Of a DNA stretch of 64,000 bases, positions 11,535 to 23,682 are shown in pieces. The position numbers and the translations under genes are program-made. The notes under the pieces were generated by a model, which was not told the origin of the DNA, did not search any database, and was given only the letters and a program-made list of their open reading frames with translations. The stretch is from Acanthacorydalis orientalis. Its lineage: Eukaryota; Arthropoda; Insecta; Megaloptera; Corydalidae. The stretch's first letter is position 1; each line of letters opens with the position of its first letter. The stretch is from NCBI GenBank assembly GCA_034766995.1, contig CM068316.1, positions 23,253,090 through 23,317,089 of the forward strand, written 5' to 3'.

Positions 11535-11875
11535 TACTTCTTAGCCGACAAAACGGTCTTCGTCTTCTTCGGTTTACTTTCATCATTCGTTGTCCACTGT
11601 TTTAACTGCTGCTTCGACTCAGGTGTGTAATGGTGGATCCATGTTTCATTCAAGGCGACGATTCGACGCAAAAATGCTTGCTCATTTTTTTCCATTATTG
11701 CAGCAACTGCTACAATGCTCGATTCAAACATCTGTAGAACGTGAAAAACGTGTCGCTTCTGACTGAAATTTTGTCCATGCTAGTTTGAAAAGTAACACTT
11801 GATACCCGTGACGTTACTAAACAAATGGTGGCGTTATATCATAGAAATTTACTATACTTATCAAACGACCTACTT
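11535..11875 (-). mobile_element. Mariner family B fragment with internal deletion
   Basis: The right end (cttatcaaacgacctacttg) is the family B 5' terminal repeat. The leader matches the 4.7-kb copy (acatctgtagaacgtgaaa). The frame reads MFESSIVAVAAIMEKNEQ and then jumps directly to AFLRRIVALNETWIHHYTP, so both HTH motifs are deleted. The first catalytic Asp is Asn (ALNETW). Homology stops near 11535, so the 3' half is absent. It begins about 75 bp after the Tc1 right end and abuts a TA array on the other side. Confidence 0.85.
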
Positions 11876-11876
11876 G

Positions 11877-11878
<2 letters not shown>

Positions 11879-11966
<88 letters not shown>
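11879..11966. repeat. (TA)n microsatellite, about 88 bp
   Basis: Pure TA run starting directly at the outer edge of the mariner family B terminal repeat. Confidence 0.95.
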
Positions 11967-11969
<3 letters not shown>

Positions 11970-12740
11970 TTTAGTAGTTATTGTACAATCAATAAAATTT
12001 GTTTTTTAATTCTCTCTTTTTAAAATTAGAGCCAGTAATATATAATTATAGAACACTTATGTAAAGATTGTTTCATTAAAGAACGTTTAAAATTAGTATG
12101 ATTAAAACTAAATAGAAAAATATGTCGTACTATATAAAAAAATATTTATAAATTTAACAAAAGCACAGAAAGAATGTATGAAATTTTTAACAAAGATATC
12201 ATAAAGATAAAAAAGGTAATGTAACGGTACAGCAAATACTAGAAAATTGTCTTGAAATAACGGAACAGTAATAACATTGTTGTGTAAACTCTATTTCCAT
12301 TTTTTTTATCAACGTTAAAAGTCTTTTAAATTGGCCAAAAATGATTTTTAAACTTATATTTGATCTCAGATAGTTATTTTAGATTTTTTTTCAAATAGAT
12401 TTTTATTTTTACAATTTCTTGTATTTGACCAGTTTATTTGAGCAGCACATAGGTAAAATGTTTGTTCTATATATTGAAATAAAATTAGTATATATGTATC
12501 TGATTTTTTAAATTATTAATTTTTATGTTTTTATAGATGATTAAAATCATTTAATCCATTTGAAAAAAATATTTAAAACTCAATATTTCTGAAAGAGTAT
12601 TATTATTTTAAAGAATAAAACATTTTTTTACGAAATCTCGTTTGTTTGTCTATTATGTATGACATTCTGAAAAAGAATATTCCTACTATTTGTGCAAAAA
12701 ATAATATATTACATTATAAAATATATATATACATATATAT

Positions 12741-12794
<54 letters not shown>

Positions 12795-13379
12795 CGTATT
12801 ATTTTCTTGTATTACTTAGATATTTTTACAACAATTGAAAAACATACCAGGCGTTATTGTTTGGTAGTGGTCACTTTATTTAATGGTCCAATAATGGTTC
12901 AAATTGTTTGCAGCAGTACTCGGAATTAATTCTTTTATTAATTCATTAGTGTTTAATAGTATATTAAGTTTTTTTATTCCATTATAAATAGGGTAACGTA
13001 TTATTTTGTCAGAGTATATTATTGTAAGAATTGGAGAGAATATTTTTGACTGTATTAACAGTCAAAAATATTCACTTTTTTGTTGTCACATTATTACAAA
13101 TAATTCAATATTCATTTCCTCTAATTGGATTATACAAACACATATCAGTGGATAAAATAGATGAATTGATTAGTGTTCGATCAAATGAATTGTTTTCACT
13201 TAACTAAATATTATATAAAGCTATACTTCAAAACAGTGAAGACATTAAATGTACCTCGAAGTATTCGAATAATAAATTTCAAGTTTTTTCATTAAAATTG
13301 TAGGCTATGTGAGGTTCGATGAAAAAGTTTATGCAAAAAAAATATTTTTTTCCTAAAATATTGGTTCCAAGTGAATGGT
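11967..13379. other. Anonymous AT-rich sequence
   Basis: No gene recognised. An inverted pair tattttTGACTGTTAACAGTCAaaaata-like hairpin occurs near 13042-13068. The TA array at 12719 is listed separately. Confidence 0.5.
12719..12793. repeat. Compound (TA)n microsatellite, about 75 bp
   Basis: TA run broken by acat and aaat interruptions in its first half. Confidence 0.95.
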
Positions 13380-13689
13380 TGGCTTCAATTCTTGTATTAA
13401 TTGAACCTTATAAGGCTTCAGTAATAAATACTAATGCAAAATACGTTATATAGTCAACTGTCAAAGGTCCTATTGATGTGTAACGTCATGGAATTGACAT
13501 TCCTGGCTCTTCCGATACACTTTCACGAACCAAGTGTTTTCTTCAGAATGAGCATTACGAACACGTGTTGGTGTTTTTTTTTCTTTAACCGAGCCAGTCT
13601 TTTCAAACTTACATACTAATCTAAGATTTGTTGATTTAGATAAAAGAGTATATCAAGAATAAATATCGTGTAATTTATGAAATATTTTT

Positions 13690-15150
13690 GAAGGAAAACG
13701 TCTTACACCGCGAGTTTAATATGGGTGGAAAGTATACAGAAGTCGATGTTACGATTTTGTGTATATTAAACAAATCTTAATAACTTTAAAACTATAACGC
13801 ATATCCATATAATCAATATATGGTTTAATAATGGAAGGATGTAAGAATGTTACACAATATTAACCTTAAGCGCGTGACGTCACAGTCCACCACAACATTG
13901 TCGCCAAATTGATGTATAATATTATCGGTTCACCGCACGGAAAAATTAATGTGGTTCAAGAGTGTGTACGTGTAGGATGTTGTGTGGGGTATTGTTTGGC
14001 AGAGCTGGACAAGTGCTATAAAATAAAAAAATAACAGTGACCATAGTGAAAGCAATTGAAAAAATATAGACTGTTAAATTTTGAACTTGGACTAATTTTC
14101 TCTAAAATTTTAAAAATGTCCAAATATCTTCAAAACAAGAAGATAAATAAGTATCGTAAACGGTTACGAAGTGAAAGAGGACTAAGTGAGGAACCCAAAA
14201 GTCCCCTAACGAATGGGGAGGATGAGGCAGCGTCGACAAGTTGAGGCGAACAACAGTCACACGAACGCGAGAACGCCTGATACAAGTTCATAGGGAATCG
14301 ATGTCGACAGTGAGATAAAACCGATGAAATGTGACGAAACAGAAGTAGATGTAACGTTTGAGAATAGATATTTAGCGTTTAAAACCCATTGGCATCTAGC
14401 GACGGAGCACTTTGAAGAGATATTTTATGGCAACAAGTTGGGTTCTGTTTGTAGAGTTTGTGACCGTATATGGTTCCAAAATAATTTAAACGGACAAATG
14501 CAGCTGTGTTGCAATTCTTACAACGGGAATTTACAGATGAAGACGTTCAACAGTTCATGTTGTGCTCAAACTGCTTTAGTAAATGCATTAGTAAAGCAAA
14601 GAAAGTTGCCAATGTTGAGTAAAATTAACGGTTTCGTGTATCCGCTGAAGCCAAAATACAAAATACTCACTCAACTATATCTAGATATTTTTTTTTCAAC
14701 TAATGCTTTACTACACAGAACATGTCAGAACAATAGTTTGTGACTGGCCCTGCGATGCCAACATACCGCTTCTGTTCACCGGAGACATTAACATTGATGT
14801 GTTGAACGATCGTCTGAAACAGATTCTGAACGATCAGTTTAGATCGGTATGGCCACGGATTCAAATGACTTCACAACTTGAAAGAATATCACTATAGACT
14901 TAACTGTTCTTTAGAGATATAAGTGTAGCATGTAAGTCTTACATATCGTACTACTCGTACCATTGTCCTGTCTAACAAAATTTTACAAATTAGCATTGTG
15001 AGAAATAAATAAAAAGACATGCAAGTTTGTTGTGCTCATTTCTTTCTTACCAACACTACTAACACCACGCCCCGACAATACCGCTTAAATAAGACGTTTT
15101 CCACCAAAAACTTCAGCGGTAGTGACGCCAACACCAACCGATACCTACCA
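13690..15150 (+). mobile_element. Helentron/Helitron-like element, internally deleted
   Basis: The boundaries come from comparison with the uninterrupted target copy at 43984-44010: the target reads attttt|tttatag. A 13-bp inverted repeat lies near the two ends (ggaaaacgtctta at 13693-13705; its complement at 15090-15102), 48 bp from the right end. There is no target duplication beyond the T tract. The coding content (a Helitron-type Cys-rich N-terminus plus an endonuclease-like end) and subterminal inverted repeats fit Helentron-type rolling-circle elements. The Rep and helicase parts are missing. Confidence 0.65.
14116..14897 (+). pseudogene. Remnant Helitron-type protein: N-terminal Cys-rich region joined to endonuclease-like end
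   Basis: Three frames are used. 14116-14244 reads MSKYLQNKKINKYRKRLRSE, a basic leader. 14324-14743 reads HFEEIFYGNKLGSVCRVCDRIWFQNNLN and, after a Cys pair, LPMLSKINGFVYPLKPKY. This C-x2-CDRIWF plus P-LSK-NGFVYP pattern is characteristic of insect Helitron proteins just ahead of the Rep domain. 14703-14897 reads EHVRTIVCDWPCDANIPLLF and TGDINIDVLN, followed after stops by ISYYSYHCPV. That resembles an AP-endonuclease-type domain (GDxNxD and SYYSxH motifs), which Helentrons carry. Everything between (Rep, helicase) is absent. The assignment relies on remembered family motifs. Confidence 0.62.
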
Positions 15151-15546
15151 TTTTTTTTATAGAACGACCATTTTCATAATATAATTGAAGCCGTAATTAA
15201 AAATGGCAATGTCAAAACTTAATAAATGTCAGTGTGACATTTGTGAAATATAACCTCCTAAAAAATTGCGTCCCTATTGTAAAACTGCATATATATATAT
15301 ATATATACATATATATGTATGTATATATTTGAAATCTGGAGAAATGTAGTAGTAATAATAATTTTAATTTTTGAATTTAATAGTAAATGTACGAGTAAAA
15401 AACATATTTTTAAAATCAACTGCATCTTAATATTATTTTCTAACCAAATATTTTCTTCATTTTCAAATATTTAATAGGAGACATATGTGAAATACGTAGT
15501 TTTATTCAACACAATCGTTCCAATTTGTCTTTTTCTTTCTGTATAC

Positions 15547-15565
15547 TCTCACTCTCTCTCTCTCT

Positions 15566-15619
<54 letters not shown>
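15547..15619. repeat. Compound (CT)n(TA)n microsatellite
   Basis: A 20-bp CT run passes directly into about 50 bp of TA. Confidence 0.95.
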
Positions 15620-15623
<4 letters not shown>

Positions 15624-15841
15624 AATTCATTTCTAATTTGATATTTATTATTTATTCTATAAAAGTAAGATTTTTACAGTTTTTACAGTACATGTATTTC
15701 CATTTATTTTTGAATACTTCAGTGAAAAAACATATAGATTTTTGATAGTAGTAGATTTCATTTTAATGTAAGTTTTTATTCTTTTGTTAATTACTGCTTA
15801 ATTATTGCTGCGATTGTCTTTGTTTAAATTTAGTAGTGGTT

Positions 15842-15854
15842 TATATATATATAC

Positions 15855-15941
<87 letters not shown>

Positions 15942-15945
15942 TGTA

Positions 15946-15994
<49 letters not shown>
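15842..15994. repeat. (TA)n array with G/C interruptions, about 150 bp
   Basis: TA run broken at intervals by acat, gtat and gtatgtct. It stays open in frame on both strands, which gives spurious Tyr/Ile-rich reading frames. Confidence 0.95.
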
Positions 15995-15995
<1 letters not shown>

Positions 15996-16702
15996 AATGT
16001 ATAGATATATATGCTGAATTTTGAACATTACAATCCAAATTTAAAAAAATATCAGTAATAATTTTTGGTAAAATGTTTTGATATAAGAATAAGTATGTCG
16101 ATTAATTAACATTAATTAGAATTAAAAAATATTGGTGAACTTAGAAACAGTACAATGTTAATATATTTAAAATATATGCTTCACTTATATATATAGATGT
16201 TAAATATATGAGTAGAAGATAATCGTATAAAATTTCTAAATTTAATGTATAGTGTAGTCAGTTAATGGTTCAATAAGATCATGTTAAATATTAAACTTCT
16301 ATATATGAAATCAAATTTTGTTTTAATTTACTTTGTGTGAATGTGGGTGACTACTGTTGTTGAGGTTCTATCATTAAATAAAGACTTTATCAGACTTTCA
16401 GAAATATATGTAATGAAATACAATTGTGAAATATTTAGTTTGGCATTTGTATAAAACTATTTTATATCCCATTTACCAAACTTCTATTTAAATATATTAT
16501 ATGTATTCGTTAAATAAAGTTAAATAATTAAAATAATGGTTTAAAAATATTATGTATACATTAATATAAAAATTTACAATTGATATGCTATATTTACCAT
16601 AGTATTTTCTATTCAAATATAAATATATTTTTTTAAGATACAATAGTATTTCTGTATAGATATATAGTTGTAAACCCCTATTCAATTATATAGATTCAAA
16701 TA

Positions 16703-16734
16703 GAATTCAACTATATAGATATATAGTTGAATTC
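16703..16734. repeat. 32-bp near-perfect palindrome
   Basis: The 15-bp arms gaattcaactatata and its exact complement are separated by GA. A partial copy of the motif (tagatatatagttg) lies at 16657-16671. Confidence 0.9.
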
Positions 16735-16853
16735 CCTTTTTAATATAAAAAAATATTCACTTATAAGAATATTTATTAATAATGAACGTCTATAATGATA
16801 ATGTCTATCATGTTATGAATAATGCTTGTTTATTAATTTTATATTAATTTTTC

Positions 16854-16856
<3 letters not shown>

Positions 16857-16916
<60 letters not shown>
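16857..16916. repeat. (TA)n microsatellite, about 60 bp
   Basis: Pure TA; a second run follows at 16965-16999 after 48 bp of unique sequence. Confidence 0.95.
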
Positions 16917-16919
<3 letters not shown>

Positions 16920-16960
16920 CATAATATAAATAGTTCAGTGAAGTTCTTATTTTTTTAATC

Positions 16961-16999
<39 letters not shown>

Positions 17000-17517
17000 T
17001 ATTTATATACCACTTATTTTACAAATAACGCTGGAAAAAATTATGGTATTAATCCACTTTACACTATTAAACCGATTTATGAAATTCCCTTCCTATATAG
17101 TACAAACACCATTATTTAGAATTTGAGAATGTTTGGTCACATATTTAGCTATGATTTTTGGGCGCCGTATAAATTGATAGAAACAAATGAGAGACTGTAA
17201 ATTTTTCTATGATTTGGCTCCCAAACATAATTAAAATAAACCTTTTTTGAAATTATTCTTTTCTATTTCTCTCCTTTCATTAGAATTTATTTGAATCCGA
17301 AATTATATTCTTTTTAGGTACATCAATAACATAGACATAGTTGATTATTTTCATCTAGATCTTGAATAAAAATTTTAAATAGAAATAATTTTTAAAAGTA
17401 ATTTGATAAGAACCTTTGTCACGAATTTATGTAAATTTAATATTTTACTTATTCCATTACTTTATTTTGACTTTAAATTCAAAAATGACAGAATCAGTTT
17501 AAAAAAAATAAAAAATA

Positions 17518-18076
17518 TTAGCTTAAATAATTAATTGCGGTTTATGGCTTATAAATTCATATACATTTTTTTTTAATTTAAGTGTATTTAAGTGGTCCAG
17601 AACTGTTGGTTAACTAACGCCTAATTTTTGTGCATGCTCTCGAATAGTTGCGCAGGTCTGATTCAACTAACGCCTTCAGTTTGTCATTATGAACTGAAGA
17701 ACGACGCTCACAACCTTCTTCATATTCGAAGCTGTTTGTCCCCAGCACGAAATTTTTGGAACCACCATTGCATCGTACGTTTCCTAACAGTACCTACACC
17801 AAAACCATCGTTTAGTCTATGAGCAGTATCTGCTACTTCACCCTCTGTTTTGAACTCACACAAAAATTGATCTTATCTACTACTTTTCCATCTTTAATTC
17901 AATATCTCAATTTTAAGCAAAAGTAATAATAAAACCGAAGTTGATATTATCAAACTAAATACCGAAAAATGCACTTCAAAATGATATTATCATGAACACA
18001 ATGAAATAAGACTTTCACTGAAGAAAATAGGGTTAGAATTTAGAAAACAAAAGTCGTAGTTATTTTAGTAGCAACA
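17518..18076 (-). mobile_element. MADE1/Hsmar1-like mariner deletion derivative (family C, copy 2)
   Basis: The left end retains aattgcggtttatggc and the right end gttattttagtagcaac, decayed forms of the family C repeat. Between them the minus strand aligns base for base with copies 1, 3 and 6 (for example aactaacgcc, tttgtcattatgaactgaag, agcacgaaatttttggaacc, aacagtacctacaccaaaa). This is the HTH half of the transposase with the catalytic half deleted; stops are frequent. Confidence 0.8.
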
Positions 18077-18414
18077 TAGAAATACTGAAACACATACAAT
18101 AGTGTTTTATTTATTGAATATTGAATCTCAAATTAGTCATATACTCAATGTTATGTGAATAATAATTGAAACGTAAATAATATAACCCAAAAATGTTAAA
18201 TATGTGAATTTTGTTTTTGAATAAAATAAATTTTTTCAAGAATACGATTATTTTAATTTTAATTATATTTGATTTAAAGAGAATAATAAAAATATTTAAA
18301 TTAAAATCTATGACATTGTATTATACATAAAAAAAGTACATAGGATCATTTTTGTTAAAAATATTCAGTAATAAAGTATAGAAAAAATAATATTTATATA
18401 TATATATATATATA

Positions 18415-18470
<56 letters not shown>

Positions 18471-19039
18471 TATATATATATATATATATATATGCAGAGC
18501 ATTTACACAAATTAATTATTTTTTTGGATGAATTAATATTAATTTTAATTATTATAAATTTAATAATTTTCTTTGTTTATAATAATTAAACTGTATGATA
18601 TACTAGCCAGTTTTTCATAAAAGAAATACGAGTATACTTAATTATTATCATTTTATCTGTATTTTTCGTTGTCATTTATTCTCTTCTGATATTTTTTTTA
18701 TTTGAATAAGTTTTTTATAGTAAAAAATAGACTTTTTTGAAATAAACTTTTTATTAGTTATTATAAATTAGTTAGCGTTTTGTATAAAACTGACAGTAGT
18801 TAAAAATATTAAATACCCTTAAAAATTAATTTGAACATAATAACGTCTTAAATTAAAAGAAACTTACATAAGTATTATAAAAATAAAGTTTGTAATTTTT
18901 AAGTTTTAAGTTTTGCGCTATTTGTATTTCGAAGAAAAATAGTAACACTTTTTTTCGATTTACACAAAATATACTTTTGATGTTGATGATATATACCAAT
19001 AGACAATTTTGAAAATAAAACGAACAGCCAAAATGATCC
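18077..19039. other. AT-rich sequence with one large TA array
   Basis: Apart from the array at 18395-18493, no feature was recognised. Confidence 0.5.
18395..18493. repeat. (TA)n microsatellite, about 99 bp
   Basis: TA run with two single interruptions (gcat, aga). Confidence 0.95.
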
Positions 19040-19190
19040 CATTAAATAGATTGTGTTTAGTGACAAAGCGATTTTTCACCTCAAAGGTAATGTGAACAGG
19101 TATAATATACGCTACTATTTCAGCGAAAACTCAAATTAGATGAAAGCGGCGCTTGTCTAAAATGATTCATGTATTACAGAGTGAGCATCA
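19040..19190 (+). pseudogene. DDE transposase fragment (IS630-like)
   Basis: The frame SDKAIFHLKGNVNRYNIRYY followed by FSENSN and a stop resembles the first-Asp block of IS630-type transposases (SDEAxFHLxGxVNxxNxRxWxxENP). Here the acidic residue after Asp is Lys. The surrounding sequence is too degraded to follow further and no ends were found. Confidence 0.45.
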
Positions 19191-19351
19191 ATGTAAATTT
19201 ATCAATTAATCAATCTTTACTTCTGTATAACGTTAGTATGTGTGTACGGTACAAAAACTATAAAAACCTCATCTATATGAGATCAGGAAGATACATAGTT
19301 AAAAGCTGCCATTTCTATTAAGAGTTTACAGTCACCATTAAAACAAATCAC

Positions 19352-19398
<47 letters not shown>

Positions 19399-20909
19399 TA
19401 AAATTTTCAATTATTTTTATTGTGATTTAAATATTTCTTCTTTTATTGTTGCAAATAAAGTTCTACTCTTATTTTTTTGCCATCAATAGGTACGCTTTTC
19501 ATTTGTCATATTTCTATGCAAAATTTAGATTGTTATACATATCTTAGATTTTTTAAATACAAAAATATATTTTCAATTGATTTTTGTTTTCAAAGTTTTA
19601 TATAAAGTAATAAAATGACTCAGAATTACTGATAATATACAATAATTTTTTAACTCGTTTCATTTTATTGGCTTGAACTGCAATCTTGCTCACTAAACAT
19701 GTAAACTTTTAAATCACTAACTTGAGTTATAAGTATCGATAAAATGAACAATACGTTTTTATAAAATGTTTATTTGATAAAAAATTGAGTATACATCATT
19801 TAAGAATTCTTATATTGATTATATATATTATTTATATTGCTTCTGAACTCTTCAGAGTATTTTAGAGTGAGATCTTTGATTTGAAATTTTTTGAATGAGA
19901 AAAAAAATATATAAAATATTTACTTTGGAAATAAATTATTTTTGGACTTAATTAGAATAAAATATTTTTAATAATATAAAAATTCATCTAATTAAAAACA
20001 AGAATAAATTATAATATTTTTTTTCTATGCAAATATAGTTATATATTGTTGGGTTAATGAAAGCAAAGCCTTATTTGTAAAAATAGATCTTGTAACATTT
20101 AAATTGTCATATTTAATAGCTGCTGAAACATCCTGAAACCTCAATAACCAACCAACCTTCATATTTATCTTCAACCTATTAAAACTGTAAAACTGCTGCT
20201 TTGCATAAAAATATTTAAACATATGTTAAATGAAAATTATAAACTTATTTAAAATAAACAATTTATTTTTTAGGCTAAGCTTTCATGAGCTTTATGTACA
20301 CATTTGTTATAATATAGTTCAAAATGGTAAACATAACATCAATTATGTATCTTTGGACTTTTTATATAAAAAATCAACTTTTATTCATTATTGATATATG
20401 CGCGGATATAAAATTATTATACAATCTTTTCATACTTTTTGGATTAGAGTAAGAACATATTTCTAAACGCTCCTTTTAAAATTAAATTATGTAATTTTAT
20501 GGTTTTACATAGATAACAAGATAAAGCCTTTATAAATCATAATATCTTTTGCATTTGTGAATAATGGGAAATACAATTTGTTTCCTCGTATTTATACTTT
20601 GTATTTCTATACATTTAATCATCTACCATGTACATATTGTATCAACTGATTAAATAAAGTTGAACAATAGAAACCATTTTTTTAATTTGTTCAATATCAC
20701 TTTATTGCAGTAATAAATTCAATTACAGTTAAATAACATTTGAAAAGTGTTGTTATCTTTCAAAATGACGGATAAAATTCATTGTTTCAAAACAATAATC
20801 CTAGTAGTTTCTATCCACTTCTTAATAATGTGTCCACTTTTTAATAAATATATTTTTTAGCTTTTCTTTCCAATTATATAATATCTTCTTAAACGAGGAG
20901 TTTGTTGAT

Positions 20910-20937
20910 ATATATATATATATTAATATATATATAC

Positions 20938-21010
<73 letters not shown>

Positions 21011-21011
21011 C
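20910..21011. repeat. (TA)n array with an internal (CA)5
   Basis: About 100 bp of TA broken by taatat, acat and a short cacacacaca block at 20981-20990. Confidence 0.95.
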
Positions 21012-21659
21012 TGAACCAAAATGCACTTAGATTTTAATATAAAAAATATGAAAATGAAAAATGAAATTGTATTCTTTTAAATAATATCTTTTACTCACTT
21101 GTATTTAAATACCAACATCTACAAACTTTACTTTGTAAATAAATTCAAATAAAATATATTTACATAGATATAGAACTGTGAATCTTGAAAGAGTTGAACC
21201 TAATACCTAATAATATACACATTTACATAACTTGTACAAATTTCTTATCAGGAAAATAATATTCGTGTATTAACTACGAAAGCATCCAATTATAGTAATT
21301 AATAGTTATAATAAAATTATACCTTTAAAAACAAGTCCATTTAAATTAAATATACCATTAATTTCTCACAAAATAGGTATATTGCGTCAATTTTCCTTTA
21401 TATAAATTCAAACCTCTCGTTCCACATCATAAAAACTGATGTTATTGTGTTAGAGAGAGAAGATGTGATCACGGAACACAAAATTGGAATATAAGGTAAT
21501 AATGGACAATGTCATTGGTTGCATTAATGGGAGTTAGGGGAGTGCGGTTGTAAAATAAGGGGTAATTAGATGTGCAGAAAGTCAACAATTTTATCAACAT
21601 AAAATATAACAATTTTTATCTCACTATTGCGAAATCATTAAACAATAAATTATTGTGTA

Positions 21660-21664
<5 letters not shown>

Positions 21665-21708
<44 letters not shown>

Positions 21709-21725
21709 TAGATAGATAAATAGAT
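21665..21725. repeat. (TA)n followed by GATA units
   Basis: About 40 bp of TA followed by cagatagatagataaatagata. A similar TA-to-GATA transition occurs at 25615-25628. Confidence 0.9.
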
Positions 21726-22460
21726 ATAGCACATACCGATGTTCGATATTTACTATTTACTGTATTAAAAAAAAACACGCACATAAAAAATATTCTTTTT
21801 TATTATCTTGTTAACTTGAAGTTTGTGTAGTTATTGTTTTTTGTTAAGAATAGTTTCATCTCTTAAGATTTTTTTTATATTTCATAAACTACATAATATA
21901 GCTCCTTAGTTGAAACTGGTCACAGAATTAGTTCTAAACTATATTGTATTAGACAGAAAATCAATTCGTTCTATTCGTTCGCACATATTTAGAGTTTAGA
22001 AAAAAAATACATCGAGCTTAAAAAGGTTTATGTGAGTTTTAAAGTTTGACCAGGTGTGCGTTTAAAGACGAAATCGAACACGTCAGTATTAAACTATTGA
22101 GTTGCTTTGTTTTTCTATTAATTTGGTATACATTTGACTCGGTTAGTTTGTTTAGTGCTGCTTGGATTATACAAGAGGTGCATACAGATTTTGAATCTAA
22201 ATTTACTATTACTAAAGTGTATCTTTGCAAAAAAGAACTTGTTGTGGATGTTTGACATTTAAATACTTTTTATTTTTATTTATTTATTTTTCCAATTTTG
22301 CTATTAATATTTTTTGAACTATACGAAGTTATTTAAACAATTAACTTGAATTTTAGTAGTAAAAGTGTTTATGTATGAGAATTGATAATTTCTAGCGGGT
22401 TCAAAAAATCGTTAAGTTTGAATGATTTATACTCACCAGTTATACTCAGTAAAATTGAAA

Positions 22461-22545
22461 ATGGATGATACTAAAATTATATTTTCTTATTTGAACTGTT
22501 ACTTGAAAATAATATTTTTTATTTTGGTAGGATCTTTTTTGTCAG
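22461..22545 (+). other. Candidate first coding exon with signal-peptide-like sequence
   Basis: ATG at 22461 opens MDDTKIIFSYLNCYLKIIFF and continues ILVGSFLS, a hydrophobic stretch like a signal peptide or anchor. It is followed at 22546 by cag|gtaacg, a good match to the 5' splice-donor consensus. The open frame reads on through the donor to 22652. No second exon, homology or promoter was identified, so this may be chance in AT-rich DNA. Confidence 0.2.
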
Positions 22546-22655
22546 GTAACGTATATGGATATAATAATTCTGTTACAAAAAAGAAGGAAACATTTCATAA
22601 AGTTCACAGAATTTCAATGAGATTTACTTTCATATACTGTTTTAATTTGTGAATT

Positions 22656-23605
22656 GCTATAAAATCGCATCGGGTCTTTTAGGCAAATTCTTTGTATAAT
22701 ACAAATATATCACAATAAACTCTTACATTTTGATAACTGCCCTGTTACATTTTAAATATTAATTTTACTTTTATAGAAAAATCCGTCAAATCAACTTAAA
22801 AAATATTTACAAATAAGAAAAAAATGTAATTAAGTTTACATCACTTGTAGTAGCTAATTAATACAACTAACTGATGGAACACTAAAACTGATGGGAAACC
22901 GAATTTCGTTAATCAATAGTCTCAATTTGATTAACGAAATAATAATAATTTCGAAAAAAAGGAGAATTGTTTTGAGGAATATGATGATAATGAAGGTCTC
23001 ATATGTTTTGTAATTTTTGAACATAGTGAGTATATTAATGATCCCTTCTGTACCGCAACACCGCTAGAGCCAGTGTAGTGGTAAGGAATAGAACGATTTA
23101 TAGAATAGAACCGCCCATTTAAAGCGCTCCGGCGTTCGTTATTGGGTGCCCTTTAATTACAGTTAGCTTTGTTGAGTAAAAGCGCAGGAGAAGAAACACA
23201 TCGTTGCACTACCTCAGTTTGCATAAGGCAGGGAGCACAGTACTGAGTTTTGACAAAATTATATAAATTAAAAATTTGCTCCAGGAAATAAACTTGACGA
23301 GCATATCTGAAAAAATGATTTTACATCCATAATTTATTTACGGCTGCTGACATTAACATCTCTATTGCTTTGATAATTTGATAGTTTCCAATCAAATTAT
23401 CATTTTCATTACAAATAAGAAATCTGTAATCTTTTATATAGTCAAATTTTTAATTTTATATATTTCTTAATGAAATATATATAAAACAATGATTAGAGTA
23501 ACGAATTATTTCTTTTAACTGAATTTATCAAAATTACTGCACGGGTAAAATTGACGAATAAGAGGAAATATTAGATTATATATTATAGATAAATTCATAA
23601 ACACT

Positions 23606-23682
<77 letters not shown>

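Larger units (their letters stand above)
13380..15290 (-). mobile_element. IS630-like DDE transposon (family D, copy 1), split by an insertion
   Basis: 13380-13689 matches 43725-44007 of the other family D copy, including acgaaccaa, cgaacacgtg and tctttaaccga. 15151-15290 matches 43996-44192, including tatagaacgaccattttcat and gtgacatttgtgaaatataa. In the other copy these halves are continuous (gaaatattttttttatagaa), so 13690-15150 is an insertion into a T tract. The minus-strand frame is the HTH-bearing N-terminus of an IS630/Tc1/mariner-superfamily transposase and is broken here. The catalytic part is not recognisable to the left of 13380. Confidence 0.75.
15291..17517. other. AT-rich sequence dominated by TA arrays
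   Basis: Holds TA arrays at 15289-15326, 15568-15619, 15842-15994, 16857-16916 and 16965-16999 and a palindrome at 16703. A higher-complexity patch at 17010-17240 has no recognisable coding content. Confidence 0.5.
19191..22400. other. Anonymous AT-rich sequence with three TA arrays
   Basis: Contains TA arrays at 19357-19394, 20910-21011 and 21665-21705. Overlapping open frames on both strands at 22039-22255 have no recognisable domain and may be chance. Confidence 0.5.

Noticed and set aside
15798..16028. Long Tyr/Ile-rich open frames on both strands over TA arrays (also at 20822, 25408, 25418, 36516, 40401, 40406, 41703, 41928, 57870 and others)
   Set aside because: TA dinucleotide repeats contain no stop in any frame (TAT and ATA codons only), so they produce open frames automatically; no coding bias or start context supports them.
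22039..22255. Two overlapping 63-69 aa open frames on opposite strands
   Set aside because: No recognisable domain, no consistent start context, and such lengths are expected by chance; left as anonymous.
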